Below, piece by piece: positions 18,758-27,346 of a stretch of 64,000 nt of DNA; positions within the stretch are counted from its first letter, which is position 1; every line of letters begins with the position of its first letter. The stretch is taken from NCBI RefSeq assembly GCF_016745395.1, contig NZ_JAERVJ010000007.1, positions 62,001-126,000 on the forward strand, read 5' to 3'. The translations under genes and the position numbers were made by a program. This DNA is from Methylocystis sp. Sn-Cys. GTDB lineage: Bacteria > Pseudomonadota > Alphaproteobacteria > Rhizobiales > Beijerinckiaceae. Under the pieces are notes generated by a model. It was not told where the DNA came from. It made no database searches and worked only from the letters and a program-made list of their open reading frames with translations.

Positions 18758-19831
18758 ATGGCGGATCGAATAAAAGTGGAAGAGGCGCAGCTCGTGGAGC
18801 TCACCACCGGCGGCGAGCCGATCGATGTCTATCTTCTCGTCCGGCTAGGCTTCACCGCCCTCTTCGTGATTGTCACGGCGCTGATCGTCGAGCCTTACTT
18901 TGCGAGCCTCACCTGGGCGCTCGTGCTGGCTGTGCTCTTCGTGCGCCCGCATCGCTGGTTCGAATCTCGTGTCGGCCCCAATACCGCGGCGGCGCTGTCC
19001 GTAACGAGCGTCGCGCTCATCATCGTCGCGCCCTTGCTGTTCATCTCCCAACGCCTCATCGCCGAGGCGCTGGCCGGCGTGACTTACATCCAGAAGGCCG
19101 TTTCCGAGGGAAACTGGGGCGCGTTTCTCGACGCGCATCCTTGGCTGAAATGGCTGGGCGAGCGCGTCGATGCGCCGACCATCGCCGCCCGGATCGGCGA
19201 ATTCCTCACCAACATCGGCGCGTCGCTGCTCAAGCAGTCGACCGGCCAGGCGATCACCCTCGTTCTCGCCTTCTATCTGCTCTTCTTCTTTTTGCGCGAC
19301 CGGCGCACCGGTCTCGACGCCCTCGTGCGTCTCTCGCCCTTCTCGAATGTAGAGACGGGCAAGCTCATCATACGCGTGCGCGACACCATTCATGCGACGA
19401 TCTTCGGCACGCTCGCCGTCGCGGCCCTGCAAGGCGCGCTCGGCGGCTTCATGTTCTGGTGGCTCGGCTTCCCCTCGCCCGCGCTCTGGGCTGTCGTGAT
19501 GGGCGTCATCTCCATCATCCCCGTGCTCGGCTCTTTCGTCATCTGGATACCGGCGACGATCTATCTCTTCCTTGAGGATCGCTGGGCCGACGCCATCACG
19601 CTTGCGCTTTGGGGCGGCGTGGTCATCTCGACGGCGGATAATGTCGTGCGTCCCTTGCTCGTCGGCGAAACCCTGCGGCTGCACACGGCGCCCGCTTTCG
19701 TCGCCATGCTCGGCGGCCTTCAACTCTTCGGCGCCCATGGTTTGATCCTGGGCCCGATCGCATTCACGATGACGACGCTCATGCTGGAATTCTGGCGCCG
19801 TCGCAGCGGTCCGGAGCAGCATGAGGAGTGA
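18758..19831 (+). CDS. AI-2E family transporter (membrane permease)
   Basis: This 357-residue inner-membrane protein has about eight predicted helices in the pattern of the AI-2E family (PF01594): two helices at 30-75, a third near 85-105, a long amphipathic stretch, then helices from 165 onward. Typical blocks are FYLLFFFLRDRR, GTLAVAALQGALGGFMFWWLG, and the glycine-rich HGLILGPIAFTMTTLMLEFW. Members have been linked to autoinducer-2 export or Na+/H+ antiport, so a specific substrate cannot be given. ATG 18758 has a good GCGGAGGGG ribosome site. Confidence 0.88.
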   Translation: MADRIKVEEAQLVELTTGGEPIDVYLLVRLGFTALFVIVTALIVEPYFASLTWALVLAVLFVRPHRWFESRVGPNTAAALSVTSVALIIVAPLLFISQRLIAEALAGVTYIQKAVSEGNWGAFLDAHPWLKWLGERVDAPTIAARIGEFLTNIGASLLKQSTGQAITLVLAFYLLFFFLRDRRTGLDALVRLSPFSNVETGKLIIRVRDTIHATIFGTLAVAALQGALGGFMFWWLGFPSPALWAVVMGVISIIPVLGSFVIWIPATIYLFLEDRWADAITLALWGGVVISTADNVVRPLLVGETLRLHTAPAFVAMLGGLQLFGAHGLILGPIAFTMTTLMLEFWRRRSGPEQHEE

Positions 19832-19861
19832 TAGAGTCTTCTCCGTTGACAAACTCGCGTT

Positions 19862-20057
19862 GGCGCCTGTCATTCCCGGCGGGCTGAAAGCCCGACCGGG
19901 AATCCGGCCCCCATCGTCATTGCGAGGAGCGAAGCGACGAAGCAATCCAGGGCCGAGGCGGGGCTCTGGATTGCTTCGCTTCGCTCGCAATGACGGCGCT
20001 GGTTTTGCTCTGGATTCACGATCGCTCGCTACGCGAGCGTCGGGAATGACAGGCGCC
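19862..20057. repeat. Nested palindromic repeat (outer CATTCCCG, inner CATTGCGAG)
   Basis: The ends form a perfect 17-bp inverted repeat, GGCGCCTGTCATTCCCG and CGGGAATGACAGGCGCC. The outer halves match the simple elements at 39552-39656, 45479-45583 and 53829-53933. The centre (about 19917-19995) is a separate palindrome, CGTCATTGCGAGGAGCGAAG to CTCGCAATGACG, of the family seen alone at 6776-6847. A second copy of the same composite, inverted, is at 52477-52657. It lies between the converging AI-2E transporter and addA genes. Confidence 0.88.
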
Positions 20058-20090
20058 AAAACGAAAACGGGACGCGTCGTTTGCCGCAGC

Positions 20091-23000
20091 TCAACCGTTC
20101 TTCAGGGCCAGCGCCAACGCCGCATCGAGCGCCGCGTCATCCGCTTCCACGACAGACGCAGTCTCGGTCCAAATAATAAAGCAGCGCGCCTTCTTTTGCG
20201 GATAAAGCGGCGCGAACGCCGCCCTGTAGAGCGCGAGCTGACGAAGCTGAGTCGCGTCGAGCGCCTCGCGCGGGCGGCTCGTCTTGAAATCGGCGATCAG
20301 CAATTCATCGTCCGTCTCGGCAAGCCGGTCGATGCGGCCCGACACGACATGGCCTTCGGCGAGCGCCGATACGATGTCGACCTCAGCCGCCGAGCGCGAC
20401 CCAAAGAGCTGCGCGAGCCGCGGATCTGAAACCACTGCCATCGCAGCCTTGACGATCTGTGCGCGCGCGGCGTCGTCGAGCGTTGCGCCGCGAAGGTCGA
20501 TAAAGCGCTTGGCTGCCTCTTCGCGACGCGGCTGCGGGCACTCGGGAAGATGCTGCAGCAAAGCATGCGTCAGACGCCCGATCAAAATGCGCGCGGCGTC
20601 GCTCTTCCTGGGCGCCGCACCATGGAGATCGCCAAGCGCATCGGCGCCGGCCAATGCGCTCGACGGGCGCAAAGGCGGCATGGGTGCGCTCTCACGCGGC
20701 GCGGGCGCGCGCGCAAAGGATGGAATTTCGATGCTGCTGAAGACCGCGTCGCCACACGCAAGATCGTGGCGGAACTGAACGTCGCCACGACTCAGAATGT
20801 ACCCGTCGGGCGCGTCGGGATCGTCGCGTTCTTTGCAGCTTTCCTTCAAGGCGTCGACGATCATCTTGTGCCAGCAGCCGTCGGCGGGCCCCTTCTCGCC
20901 GTGGTATCCCGCAATATAGAGCCGCTCCTCGGCGCGCGTCATGGCGACGTAAAGCAAGCGCCGATGCTCCGCGCGTTCGGCCTCGCGATGCGCCTCGCGC
21001 GCAGCGGTAATGGCGGCAGGGTCGCTGTCCTTGCCGCGCGACCAGACAAGCGAAAGCGCGTCTTCGTCGCCGAGCGTGAAGAGCTTGGGATCGTGTTTTC
21101 CCGATGGGGCGCCGCAAGTGTCGGGCAGAAACACGATCTTCGCTTCGAGCCCCTTCGCCGCATGAGCGGTCATCACGCGCACGGCCGCGCCTGCCGCTTC
21201 CATGTCGCGCTTGATGGAAAGATCGAGCCTTTCCACCATCGCCAGAAAGCCGACGAGCGAGGGCGACTCCTCACGCTCGAAGGAGAGCGCAAGCCGCAGG
21301 AATTCGTCGATCACGTCATTGGCTTCGGGCCCCAGACGCGCGACGACACGGCGCCGCCCCTCGCCCGGCCCGAGTATCTTCGCGTAAAATTCAAACGGCG
21401 CCAGCGCGAAGGCGTCACGCCGCCAGCTCTCAATCAAGCGCGCGGCGGCGCGATAGCGTTCGTCTTCGGCTTGCGCAAGCGCATCAAAGAGTGAAGCGGG
21501 CCTGGGCGGCGCGAGCTTGATGAGATCGTCGTCATCAAAGCCGAAGATCGGCGATTTCAAAACTGTCGCGAGCGTGAGATCGTCCTGCGGGAGCAGCACG
21601 ACGCGCCCCAAAGCGACGAGGTCGTTCACGGCGATATGGGCGCCGAGGTCCAGCCTGTCGGCGCCGGCGACAGGAACATTCTCCGACTTCAGCGCACGGA
21701 TCAGCGCTTCGAAGAAAGCGCCGCGCTTGCGCACGACGATGAGAATGTCCCGCGGCTCGACGCGCCGCGCCGTCTTGTTCTCGTGCACGCACTCGCCGCT
21801 CTCGGGCGCCAAAAGAGCGCGAATTTTTTTCGCGATTCTGCGCGCGAGACGTTCGGGCGGATCGCTCGATGTGGCGTAATCGAGCGGCAGGCGCCAGTCC
21901 TCGGGCTCCTCCTTGCCGGATGGGCCGATCGGCTTCCAGATCTCGACAAGCGCCGGAAGGTGGCTTTTCGCCGCCTCATGTTTAAGTGGCGGCTTGTCCG
22001 GATCGGAGTCGCAAGTTAAGCCGACGTCATTATCCGCAAAGTTGAACACGTCGTCGACGGCGGCGAGGACGCCCGGCGCCGAGCGGAAGGATTCAACGAG
22101 CCGCACATATTCGAAACGCTGTTCGACAGCGAGAAAGCCGCGCTCGAAGCTGCGCCGCATGGCGTCGAATTTCTCCGGCGCCGCGCCCTGGAAGGAGAAG
22201 ATCGACTGCTTGTCGTCGCCGACGGCGAAGAAGCTTCGGGCCAAGCGCCGCACGCCGACGCCCGCGCAAAATTCCTTGGCGATCGCCGTGAGAATGTCCC
22301 ATTGCCGCGCGCTCGTATCCTGCGCCTCGTCGAGCAGGATGTGATCGATTTGCGAGTCGAGCTTGTAGAGCACCCAGGAGGGATTCGAGCGATTGAGCAG
22401 GCGCCGCGCGCTTTCGATGAGATCGTCGTAATCGAGGAGATTGCGGTAGCGCTTCGATGCCTCGTACTCGGCGATAATCGCGTCGCCGAGGAGCGCGAGC
22501 GCCAGGGAACGCTCGACCACAGCCGCCGCTTTGCGTTTTTCGATGAGCGGTCCGAGCCGATCGCGCTCCGCCTCCAACCGCTCCAACAGGCCCGGCGCGC
22601 GCTTCTGCAATCCGCTCGTGATGATCTTTGTTTTCTCGCCGCCGCGCGGCGTTCCTTTATCGGTGTAGAAAACAGAGACGTAACTGTCGGCGCGCTCAGT
22701 GGGCGACGTTAACGCCATCGCTCGCTTGAGATGTTCGGCGAGCTTCTTGTCGTTGGCCGAACCGAGTTGTAGCAAAGCGAATAGCTCGGGCCACGTTTCG
22801 TGACCCTCGACCATCTCCGCTTCGATTAGCGCGAGCGTCTCGTCCTCATCGAGACCCAGACGGCGCCGCAGGCGATGCGAATAATCTTCTCGATCGAAAG
22901 CCTGCGCCAGCGCGTCGCGCTTGGTGAGCAGCTCGTTGCAGAGATCGTCGAAGCCATTCTCCGTCGTCTCCTGCGCGACGAGCGTCAGCGCGTCGTGCAA

Positions 23001-23528
23001 GTCGCCCTCGCTCCGCATTGCTTCTTGGATCGCGCGCAGCTTCGAGGTCTGCAAAAGCTCGGCGCGCGCCATATCGTCGAGCACGCTGAAGCCCGCCGGC
23101 GCATTGGCCTCAAGCGGAAAAATATGCAGCAGCTTTTCGCAGAAGGCGTGGATCGTCTGGATTTTCAACCCGCCCGGCGTCTCCACCGCGCGGGCGAACA
23201 GGCGGCGCGCGAAATCAAGCTGCGCCGGCGTCGGCGCTCCCGCGCCCATCTCCTCGATTTCTCGGGCGAGCGTTTCGTCATCGAGCAAGGCCCATTGCGC
23301 CAGCCTGTCGAAAATACGCGTCGACATATTGGCGGCGGCCGCCTTGGTGAAGGTCAGGCAAAGGATCTGCGATGGCCGCACGCCTTCGAGCAACAAACGC
23401 AACACGCGTTGCGTGAGCACATAGGTCTTGCCGGAGCCCGCATGCGCCGACACCCATGCCGACACGCGCGGATCGGACGCCTTATGCTGAGCGCGGACGG
23501 TCATCGAGACAAAGATGCGGTCGCTCAT
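20091..23528 (-). CDS. addA: Double-strand break repair helicase-nuclease AddA
   Basis: AddA (1145 residues) is the UvrD-type helicase and nuclease subunit of AddAB, which resects double-strand breaks for RecA loading. Motif I is AHAGSGKT (residues 28-35), the Walker B region is ILLDEAQDTS, and the later motifs GDDKQSIFSFQGA and LLYVAMTRAEERLYIAG are intact. The C-terminal RecB-type nuclease is shown by LLIADFKTSRP. The start at MSDRIF (23528) overlaps the addB stop as ATGA, so it is chosen over a start nine codons upstream. It is the last gene of the block that begins with divL. Confidence 0.95.
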   Translation of the reverse strand: MSDRIFVSMTVRAQHKASDPRVSAWVSAHAGSGKTYVLTQRVLRLLLEGVRPSQILCLTFTKAAAANMSTRIFDRLAQWALLDDETLAREIEEMGAGAPTPAQLDFARRLFARAVETPGGLKIQTIHAFCEKLLHIFPLEANAPAGFSVLDDMARAELLQTSKLRAIQEAMRSEGDLHDALTLVAQETTENGFDDLCNELLTKRDALAQAFDREDYSHRLRRRLGLDEDETLALIEAEMVEGHETWPELFALLQLGSANDKKLAEHLKRAMALTSPTERADSYVSVFYTDKGTPRGGEKTKIITSGLQKRAPGLLERLEAERDRLGPLIEKRKAAAVVERSLALALLGDAIIAEYEASKRYRNLLDYDDLIESARRLLNRSNPSWVLYKLDSQIDHILLDEAQDTSARQWDILTAIAKEFCAGVGVRRLARSFFAVGDDKQSIFSFQGAAPEKFDAMRRSFERGFLAVEQRFEYVRLVESFRSAPGVLAAVDDVFNFADNDVGLTCDSDPDKPPLKHEAAKSHLPALVEIWKPIGPSGKEEPEDWRLPLDYATSSDPPERLARRIAKKIRALLAPESGECVHENKTARRVEPRDILIVVRKRGAFFEALIRALKSENVPVAGADRLDLGAHIAVNDLVALGRVVLLPQDDLTLATVLKSPIFGFDDDDLIKLAPPRPASLFDALAQAEDERYRAAARLIESWRRDAFALAPFEFYAKILGPGEGRRRVVARLGPEANDVIDEFLRLALSFEREESPSLVGFLAMVERLDLSIKRDMEAAGAAVRVMTAHAAKGLEAKIVFLPDTCGAPSGKHDPKLFTLGDEDALSLVWSRGKDSDPAAITAAREAHREAERAEHRRLLYVAMTRAEERLYIAGYHGEKGPADGCWHKMIVDALKESCKERDDPDAPDGYILSRGDVQFRHDLACGDAVFSSIEIPSFARAPAPRESAPMPPLRPSSALAGADALGDLHGAAPRKSDAARILIGRLTHALLQHLPECPQPRREEAAKRFIDLRGATLDDAARAQIVKAAMAVVSDPRLAQLFGSRSAAEVDIVSALAEGHVVSGRIDRLAETDDELLIADFKTSRPREALDATQLRQLALYRAAFAPLYPQKKARCFIIWTETASVVEADDAALDAALALALKNG

Positions 23529-26500
23529 GCGCCCTCTCCGCCGCCGCGCGACCATTCCTTCACGCGCGCGAGATGGTCGTAATCGCCTTCATGCGCAACG
23601 AGCGCCACAAAGGGGCGCGACGGATAGGGCGTCTCGGGATTGCGATATTGCGAGAGCATCTTCACGAGTTCTTGCGCGTGCTTCGCAACCACCTCCTCGA
23701 AAGAGGCGCCGTCGAATTTCAAAGCCTGCGTCTTGCCGCCGTCCTTCAGCCCCACATAAGCGGCGCCGGAGACGACATGCGCGCCAATCTCCTTGAACGC
23801 GCCCGCTTCGACCATCGCCGCTTCGAGGGTGAGCTGCGGCGCGAAACCCGCCTGCACCTGCTTCATGCTCGGCGGCTTGCCAGTCTTGTAGTCGAAGACG
23901 CAGGCTCTCTTATCGGGCCCGATCTCGATGCGGTCCGCCTTCGCCGTCAGCGTGAAACTCGAGCCGTCGATCAGCGAAAGCGCCCAGGACGCCGATTTCT
24001 CCATGAAGATCACGCCGCCCTCGGCGCGCCTTTGCGTTTCGAAGTCGAGGGCGTGATCGAGCCCCGCCATGAGCCTCGGCCAGACAAAGGTCTCGAAGGC
24101 GGGATCGGCAAGGAATTCCTTCAAACGCGCGCGTGCGATCTCCTGAAGCTCCTCGCGCGCCGTCGGCGGCAGAGGACCGCTCGGGTGACTCTTCACGAAG
24201 GTTTCGAGCGAGTCATGAACCGCCGTGCCGATCTCGCGCGGGCCGAGTTCGACGCCTAGCGGATCGAGCGGCTTCAACTTCAGAATATACTCGGCGAAGA
24301 TCGCATATGGGTCGCGCCGCAAGACTTCGATGCGCGTGACGCTGAGGCTCTCTGGACGCAAGTCGATGGGCGGGCATGGCGCCGGCCGCGACAGCGCCGT
24401 GGCCTCATCCACGCCTGGCTGATCGAGCGCAGTTGCGATCGCGAGCATTTTTGCGCCGCGCGCGCGACAGGCGTCGATCGCTTCGCCAGCGAGCGCTTCG
24501 AGGCGCGTGAGGAAGCGTGACGCAACGGTCGGCGAGCCATCGCGTTTGGCGGCGCGGCTGAGCACGACGCGTGTCGCGCCGAGCCCCATCATGAAGTCAT
24601 GCGCGCTCTGTCCGATGCGCCGTTCGGGCGGCGAGAGGCCGAGCTGCGCGCGCATCGAACGGTTCAGAAAGGCGCCGGTTTCCGTCTGCGGCGGCCAAAT
24701 GCTTTCGTCCAGTCCCGCGAGCAGCATGAGGTCGGCGTCGATGAGGCGCGCTTCGAGAGGCCCGAGAATTTTCAAGCGCGGATGGGCGCGGCGCGGCCCT
24801 CGCAAAGTTGTTTCGAACGCAATGCGATCGAAGAGCGCCGCATAGGCCGATGCGGTGAAGCGCGATGGCGCATCGGCGCGCGCGAGCCGCTCGAAGAGAT
24901 CGAAAAGCGCCAACGCGCCTTCGTCGTCAGTCTCTTCAGCCCCTTGCGCGATCGCCTCGAAGGCCGCGCGATGCGCTCGCGCGAAAGCCCGCAGATCCTG
25001 TGCGTCGCGCAAGGCGAGAAGCGGCGCCAAGGCTGCTTCCATATCTCGCAAAAGCGACTCGATCTGCTCCCATTGTGCGGCGTCGATGCGGCGCGCCGCA
25101 GGATGCGCGCGCCAATCGCCCGCCGCCCGCTGCGCTTCCCCCGCCCGTTGCGCATAGCCAGCCGCGCTTGCCGGCAAACCCCGCAGCGCGCCGATCTCGA
25201 CGAGCGGCGCCAGCGCCGCAATCTCTTCCCGCGTGTGACCAAGACGCGTGAGCGGATGCGCCAGCAGCGACGCGATGGCGATGGCGTCGAGCCCCGTCGC
25301 GCCGATCCCGGCCAGCTCCCGCGCCAGCGCGCCCGCCTGTGTCGAAGCGAGCGACGCGCCGCCGGAATCGTCGATCTCGATCTCGAAGCGCCGCAGCTCG
25401 GCGGCGACGCGCCGCGCGATTGTGCGGTCGGGCGTAACGAGGGCGGCTGTTTGGCCGGGCGTCTCCAGCGCCTCGCGCAGGAACAAGGCAAGCGTGAGCG
25501 CCTCGGCCTGTTCGTCGGGCGCTTCGAGCAAGGCGACGCCGTCGAGCGCAGCGTCGAAACTCGCGCTATGGACGCTTCGGAAATCGCGCCACACGGCCGT
25601 CGCATCGGCCGGCAACATCGCTTGCGAGACGAGCCGGCGCCGCTCGGCGCGCATATCGGATGTCGATAGCTCGCGCACGTCGCCGCGCGTCAATTGCATC
25701 ACGCCGAGCAGGCGCTTCAGCATGGTCTGCGGATGGGTGAAAGCGGGCTCGCCGTCCCCCTCCCCCACTTGCGCCCAGGCGGCGTCGCTCATGTCGAGAT
25801 CGAGCCCCGGCAATACCACCGCGCCATTGTCGCGCGCGGCGATGGCGGAGAGCAGCCGCGCCGTGGTCGGCTGCGCGCCTGTCGAGCCGATCGCGATCAC
25901 CGGCGCGTGATCCTGGCTTTCCGAGAGCTTCGCGATCTGCGCTTCGATCAGGCGCTTCTGACGCGCCGAGGCGTCGATGCGGCCCATCTCCTGCAGCATC
26001 TGCGGCCATTGCTGCAAGGCGATGCGCAGGAAGGTCGTGGTGATCGACCAATAGGGATCGAAGGCGCTGTCGTCGATTGCTCTATCTATGGCGTCAGCAG
26101 GGATGTCTTCGATGATGAATTCATCGACGAGCGCGCTGAGGTCGGCCGCAAGCGCATAGGCGCCGGCGGGCGAGGAGGCGACGAGGAAAGGCTCGCTTTC
26201 GTCATAGATGAAGTCGCCCTGCCCATCCGCTGAAACGATGGCGGCGCCGACGGCCTCGGACCATTTCACGATGAGCTGCGCCAGCAGAAGACGCCGCTCC
26301 AGCTCCTCGATCTGCGGCAGCGCAGCGGCGTCGAAATCATCCGAGAAATCGCCGAAGAGCGCGGTGGTCTCTCGCTCCTCCAATCCGCCGAGCGGCAGGA
26401 TGCGCGGCAAGAGCGTTGCGCCTTTGTCGAAGGCGCGGGCGAATTGCGTGCGAAGGGCGCGCGCCGCGCGCTGCGTCGGCACATAGATCGTCGTTCGCGC

Positions 26501-26626
26501 CATCACGAGCGGCGGCGTCTCACGCGAAAGCGTGGAAACGATCTCGCCTGCGAGAAAGGCCTCGACGAAGGTTTCGAGAAACGGCGCGCCTGGCGCAATG
26601 GTGAAGACGTTGCGCCTGACGCCCAA
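23525..26626 (-). CDS. addB: Double-strand break repair protein AddB
   Basis: AddB (about 1033 residues) pairs with AddA. The N-terminus has the degenerate helicase-like YVPTQRAARALRTQF, then conserved blocks such as LDESIWPPQTETGAFLNRSM and the C-terminal nuclease motif ACVFDYKTGKPPS. The best start is TTG at 26626, 5 codons before NVFTIAPGAPFLETF and 3 bp after the stop of the upstream gene, with a GGGAG ribosome site; no ATG lies nearby in frame. The open frame continues upstream but overlaps the previous gene. Cysteines of the Fe-S cluster seen in Firmicutes AddB are not evident, as usual for the alphaproteobacterial type. Confidence 0.93.
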   Translation of the reverse strand: MGVRRNVFTIAPGAPFLETFVEAFLAGEIVSTLSRETPPLVMARTTIYVPTQRAARALRTQFARAFDKGATLLPRILPLGGLEERETTALFGDFSDDFDAAALPQIEELERRLLLAQLIVKWSEAVGAAIVSADGQGDFIYDESEPFLVASSPAGAYALAADLSALVDEFIIEDIPADAIDRAIDDSAFDPYWSITTTFLRIALQQWPQMLQEMGRIDASARQKRLIEAQIAKLSESQDHAPVIAIGSTGAQPTTARLLSAIAARDNGAVVLPGLDLDMSDAAWAQVGEGDGEPAFTHPQTMLKRLLGVMQLTRGDVRELSTSDMRAERRRLVSQAMLPADATAVWRDFRSVHSASFDAALDGVALLEAPDEQAEALTLALFLREALETPGQTAALVTPDRTIARRVAAELRRFEIEIDDSGGASLASTQAGALARELAGIGATGLDAIAIASLLAHPLTRLGHTREEIAALAPLVEIGALRGLPASAAGYAQRAGEAQRAAGDWRAHPAARRIDAAQWEQIESLLRDMEAALAPLLALRDAQDLRAFARAHRAAFEAIAQGAEETDDEGALALFDLFERLARADAPSRFTASAYAALFDRIAFETTLRGPRRAHPRLKILGPLEARLIDADLMLLAGLDESIWPPQTETGAFLNRSMRAQLGLSPPERRIGQSAHDFMMGLGATRVVLSRAAKRDGSPTVASRFLTRLEALAGEAIDACRARGAKMLAIATALDQPGVDEATALSRPAPCPPIDLRPESLSVTRIEVLRRDPYAIFAEYILKLKPLDPLGVELGPREIGTAVHDSLETFVKSHPSGPLPPTAREELQEIARARLKEFLADPAFETFVWPRLMAGLDHALDFETQRRAEGGVIFMEKSASWALSLIDGSSFTLTAKADRIEIGPDKRACVFDYKTGKPPSMKQVQAGFAPQLTLEAAMVEAGAFKEIGAHVVSGAAYVGLKDGGKTQALKFDGASFEEVVAKHAQELVKMLSQYRNPETPYPSRPFVALVAHEGDYDHLARVKEWSRGGGEGA

Positions 26627-26628
26627 GC

Positions 26629-27336
26629 TTATCTCCCTTGCGCGAGGATCGCTTTCTCGGCCTCGGCGATCGCCGCGACCGTGCCGACGTGAAGCCAGAG
26701 TCCCGTGGAGACGACGCCGAAAAGGCGCCCTTTTTCGGCCGCCGAAAAAAAGAACGGCGCAAGCTTGAAGACGTCGCTGGTCTCTTGCGCGAAAAGCTGC
26801 GGCTTGATCAGGCCCACGCCGGAATAAACGTAAGGCTTTGGCCCGGCGCGGCGGATGATGCGGCTTTCTTCCGAAAGATCGAAGTCGCCATCCCAATCGA
26901 CGCCGATGCTGCCCTGCGTCGGCGCAAGCAGCAGCGCGGCGTCCATTTCATCCGCGTTCCACGCTTGCGCGAGCGCGAGGAGATTGGATTGCGGCGCGCC
27001 GAACCAGAAGGCGTCAGTGTTGCAGATGAAGAAGGGGTCTTCGCCGATGAGCGGCAGAACCTTCTTGATGCCGCCGCCCTGATCGAGCAGCAAAGTGCGC
27101 TCGTCGGAGATCACGATGCGCGGCTCGCGCCGAGCGACTAGATGCGCTTCGATCTGGTCGGCGAGGTGATGCACATTGACGATCGCCGTCTCAATGCCGG
27201 CGCGCGCGAAATCGTCGAGCGCGCGGTCGATCAGCGTGCGGCCGGCGACTGTGACAAGTGGCTTGGGCGTCTGATCGGTGAGAGGCCGCATGCGCGTGCC
27301 GAGCCCCGCCGCGAAGACCATGGCGGTCTTCGGCAT
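26629..27336 (-). CDS. MurU-like sugar-1-phosphate nucleotidyltransferase
   Basis: This protein of about 235 residues belongs to the nucleotidyltransferase family of glucose-1-phosphate and mannose-1-phosphate transferases. The signature AAGLGTRMRPLTDQTPKPLV and the downstream ICNTDAFW (metal-binding Asp) are present. In Pseudomonas the MurU member converts MurNAc-1-phosphate to UDP-MurNAc after the kinase AmgK; here an AmgK-like kinase is directly upstream, so the same peptidoglycan recycling step is the best inference. ATG 27336 is 10 bp after the previous stop; a GTG at 27357 that overlaps it is an alternative. Older databases label this family mannose-1-phosphate guanylyltransferase. Confidence 0.85.
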   Translation of the reverse strand: MPKTAMVFAAGLGTRMRPLTDQTPKPLVTVAGRTLIDRALDDFARAGIETAIVNVHHLADQIEAHLVARREPRIVISDERTLLLDQGGGIKKVLPLIGEDPFFICNTDAFWFGAPQSNLLALAQAWNADEMDAALLLAPTQGSIGVDWDGDFDLSEESRIIRRAGPKPYVYSGVGLIKPQLFAQETSDVFKLAPFFFSAAEKGRLFGVVSTGLWLHVGTVAAIAEAEKAILAQGR

Positions 27337-27346
27337 GGCGACGCGC

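Noticed and set aside
19862-20057. CRISPR array or tandem repeat
   Set aside because: The repeats are palindromic single elements dispersed through the window; there is no regular repeat-spacer pattern.
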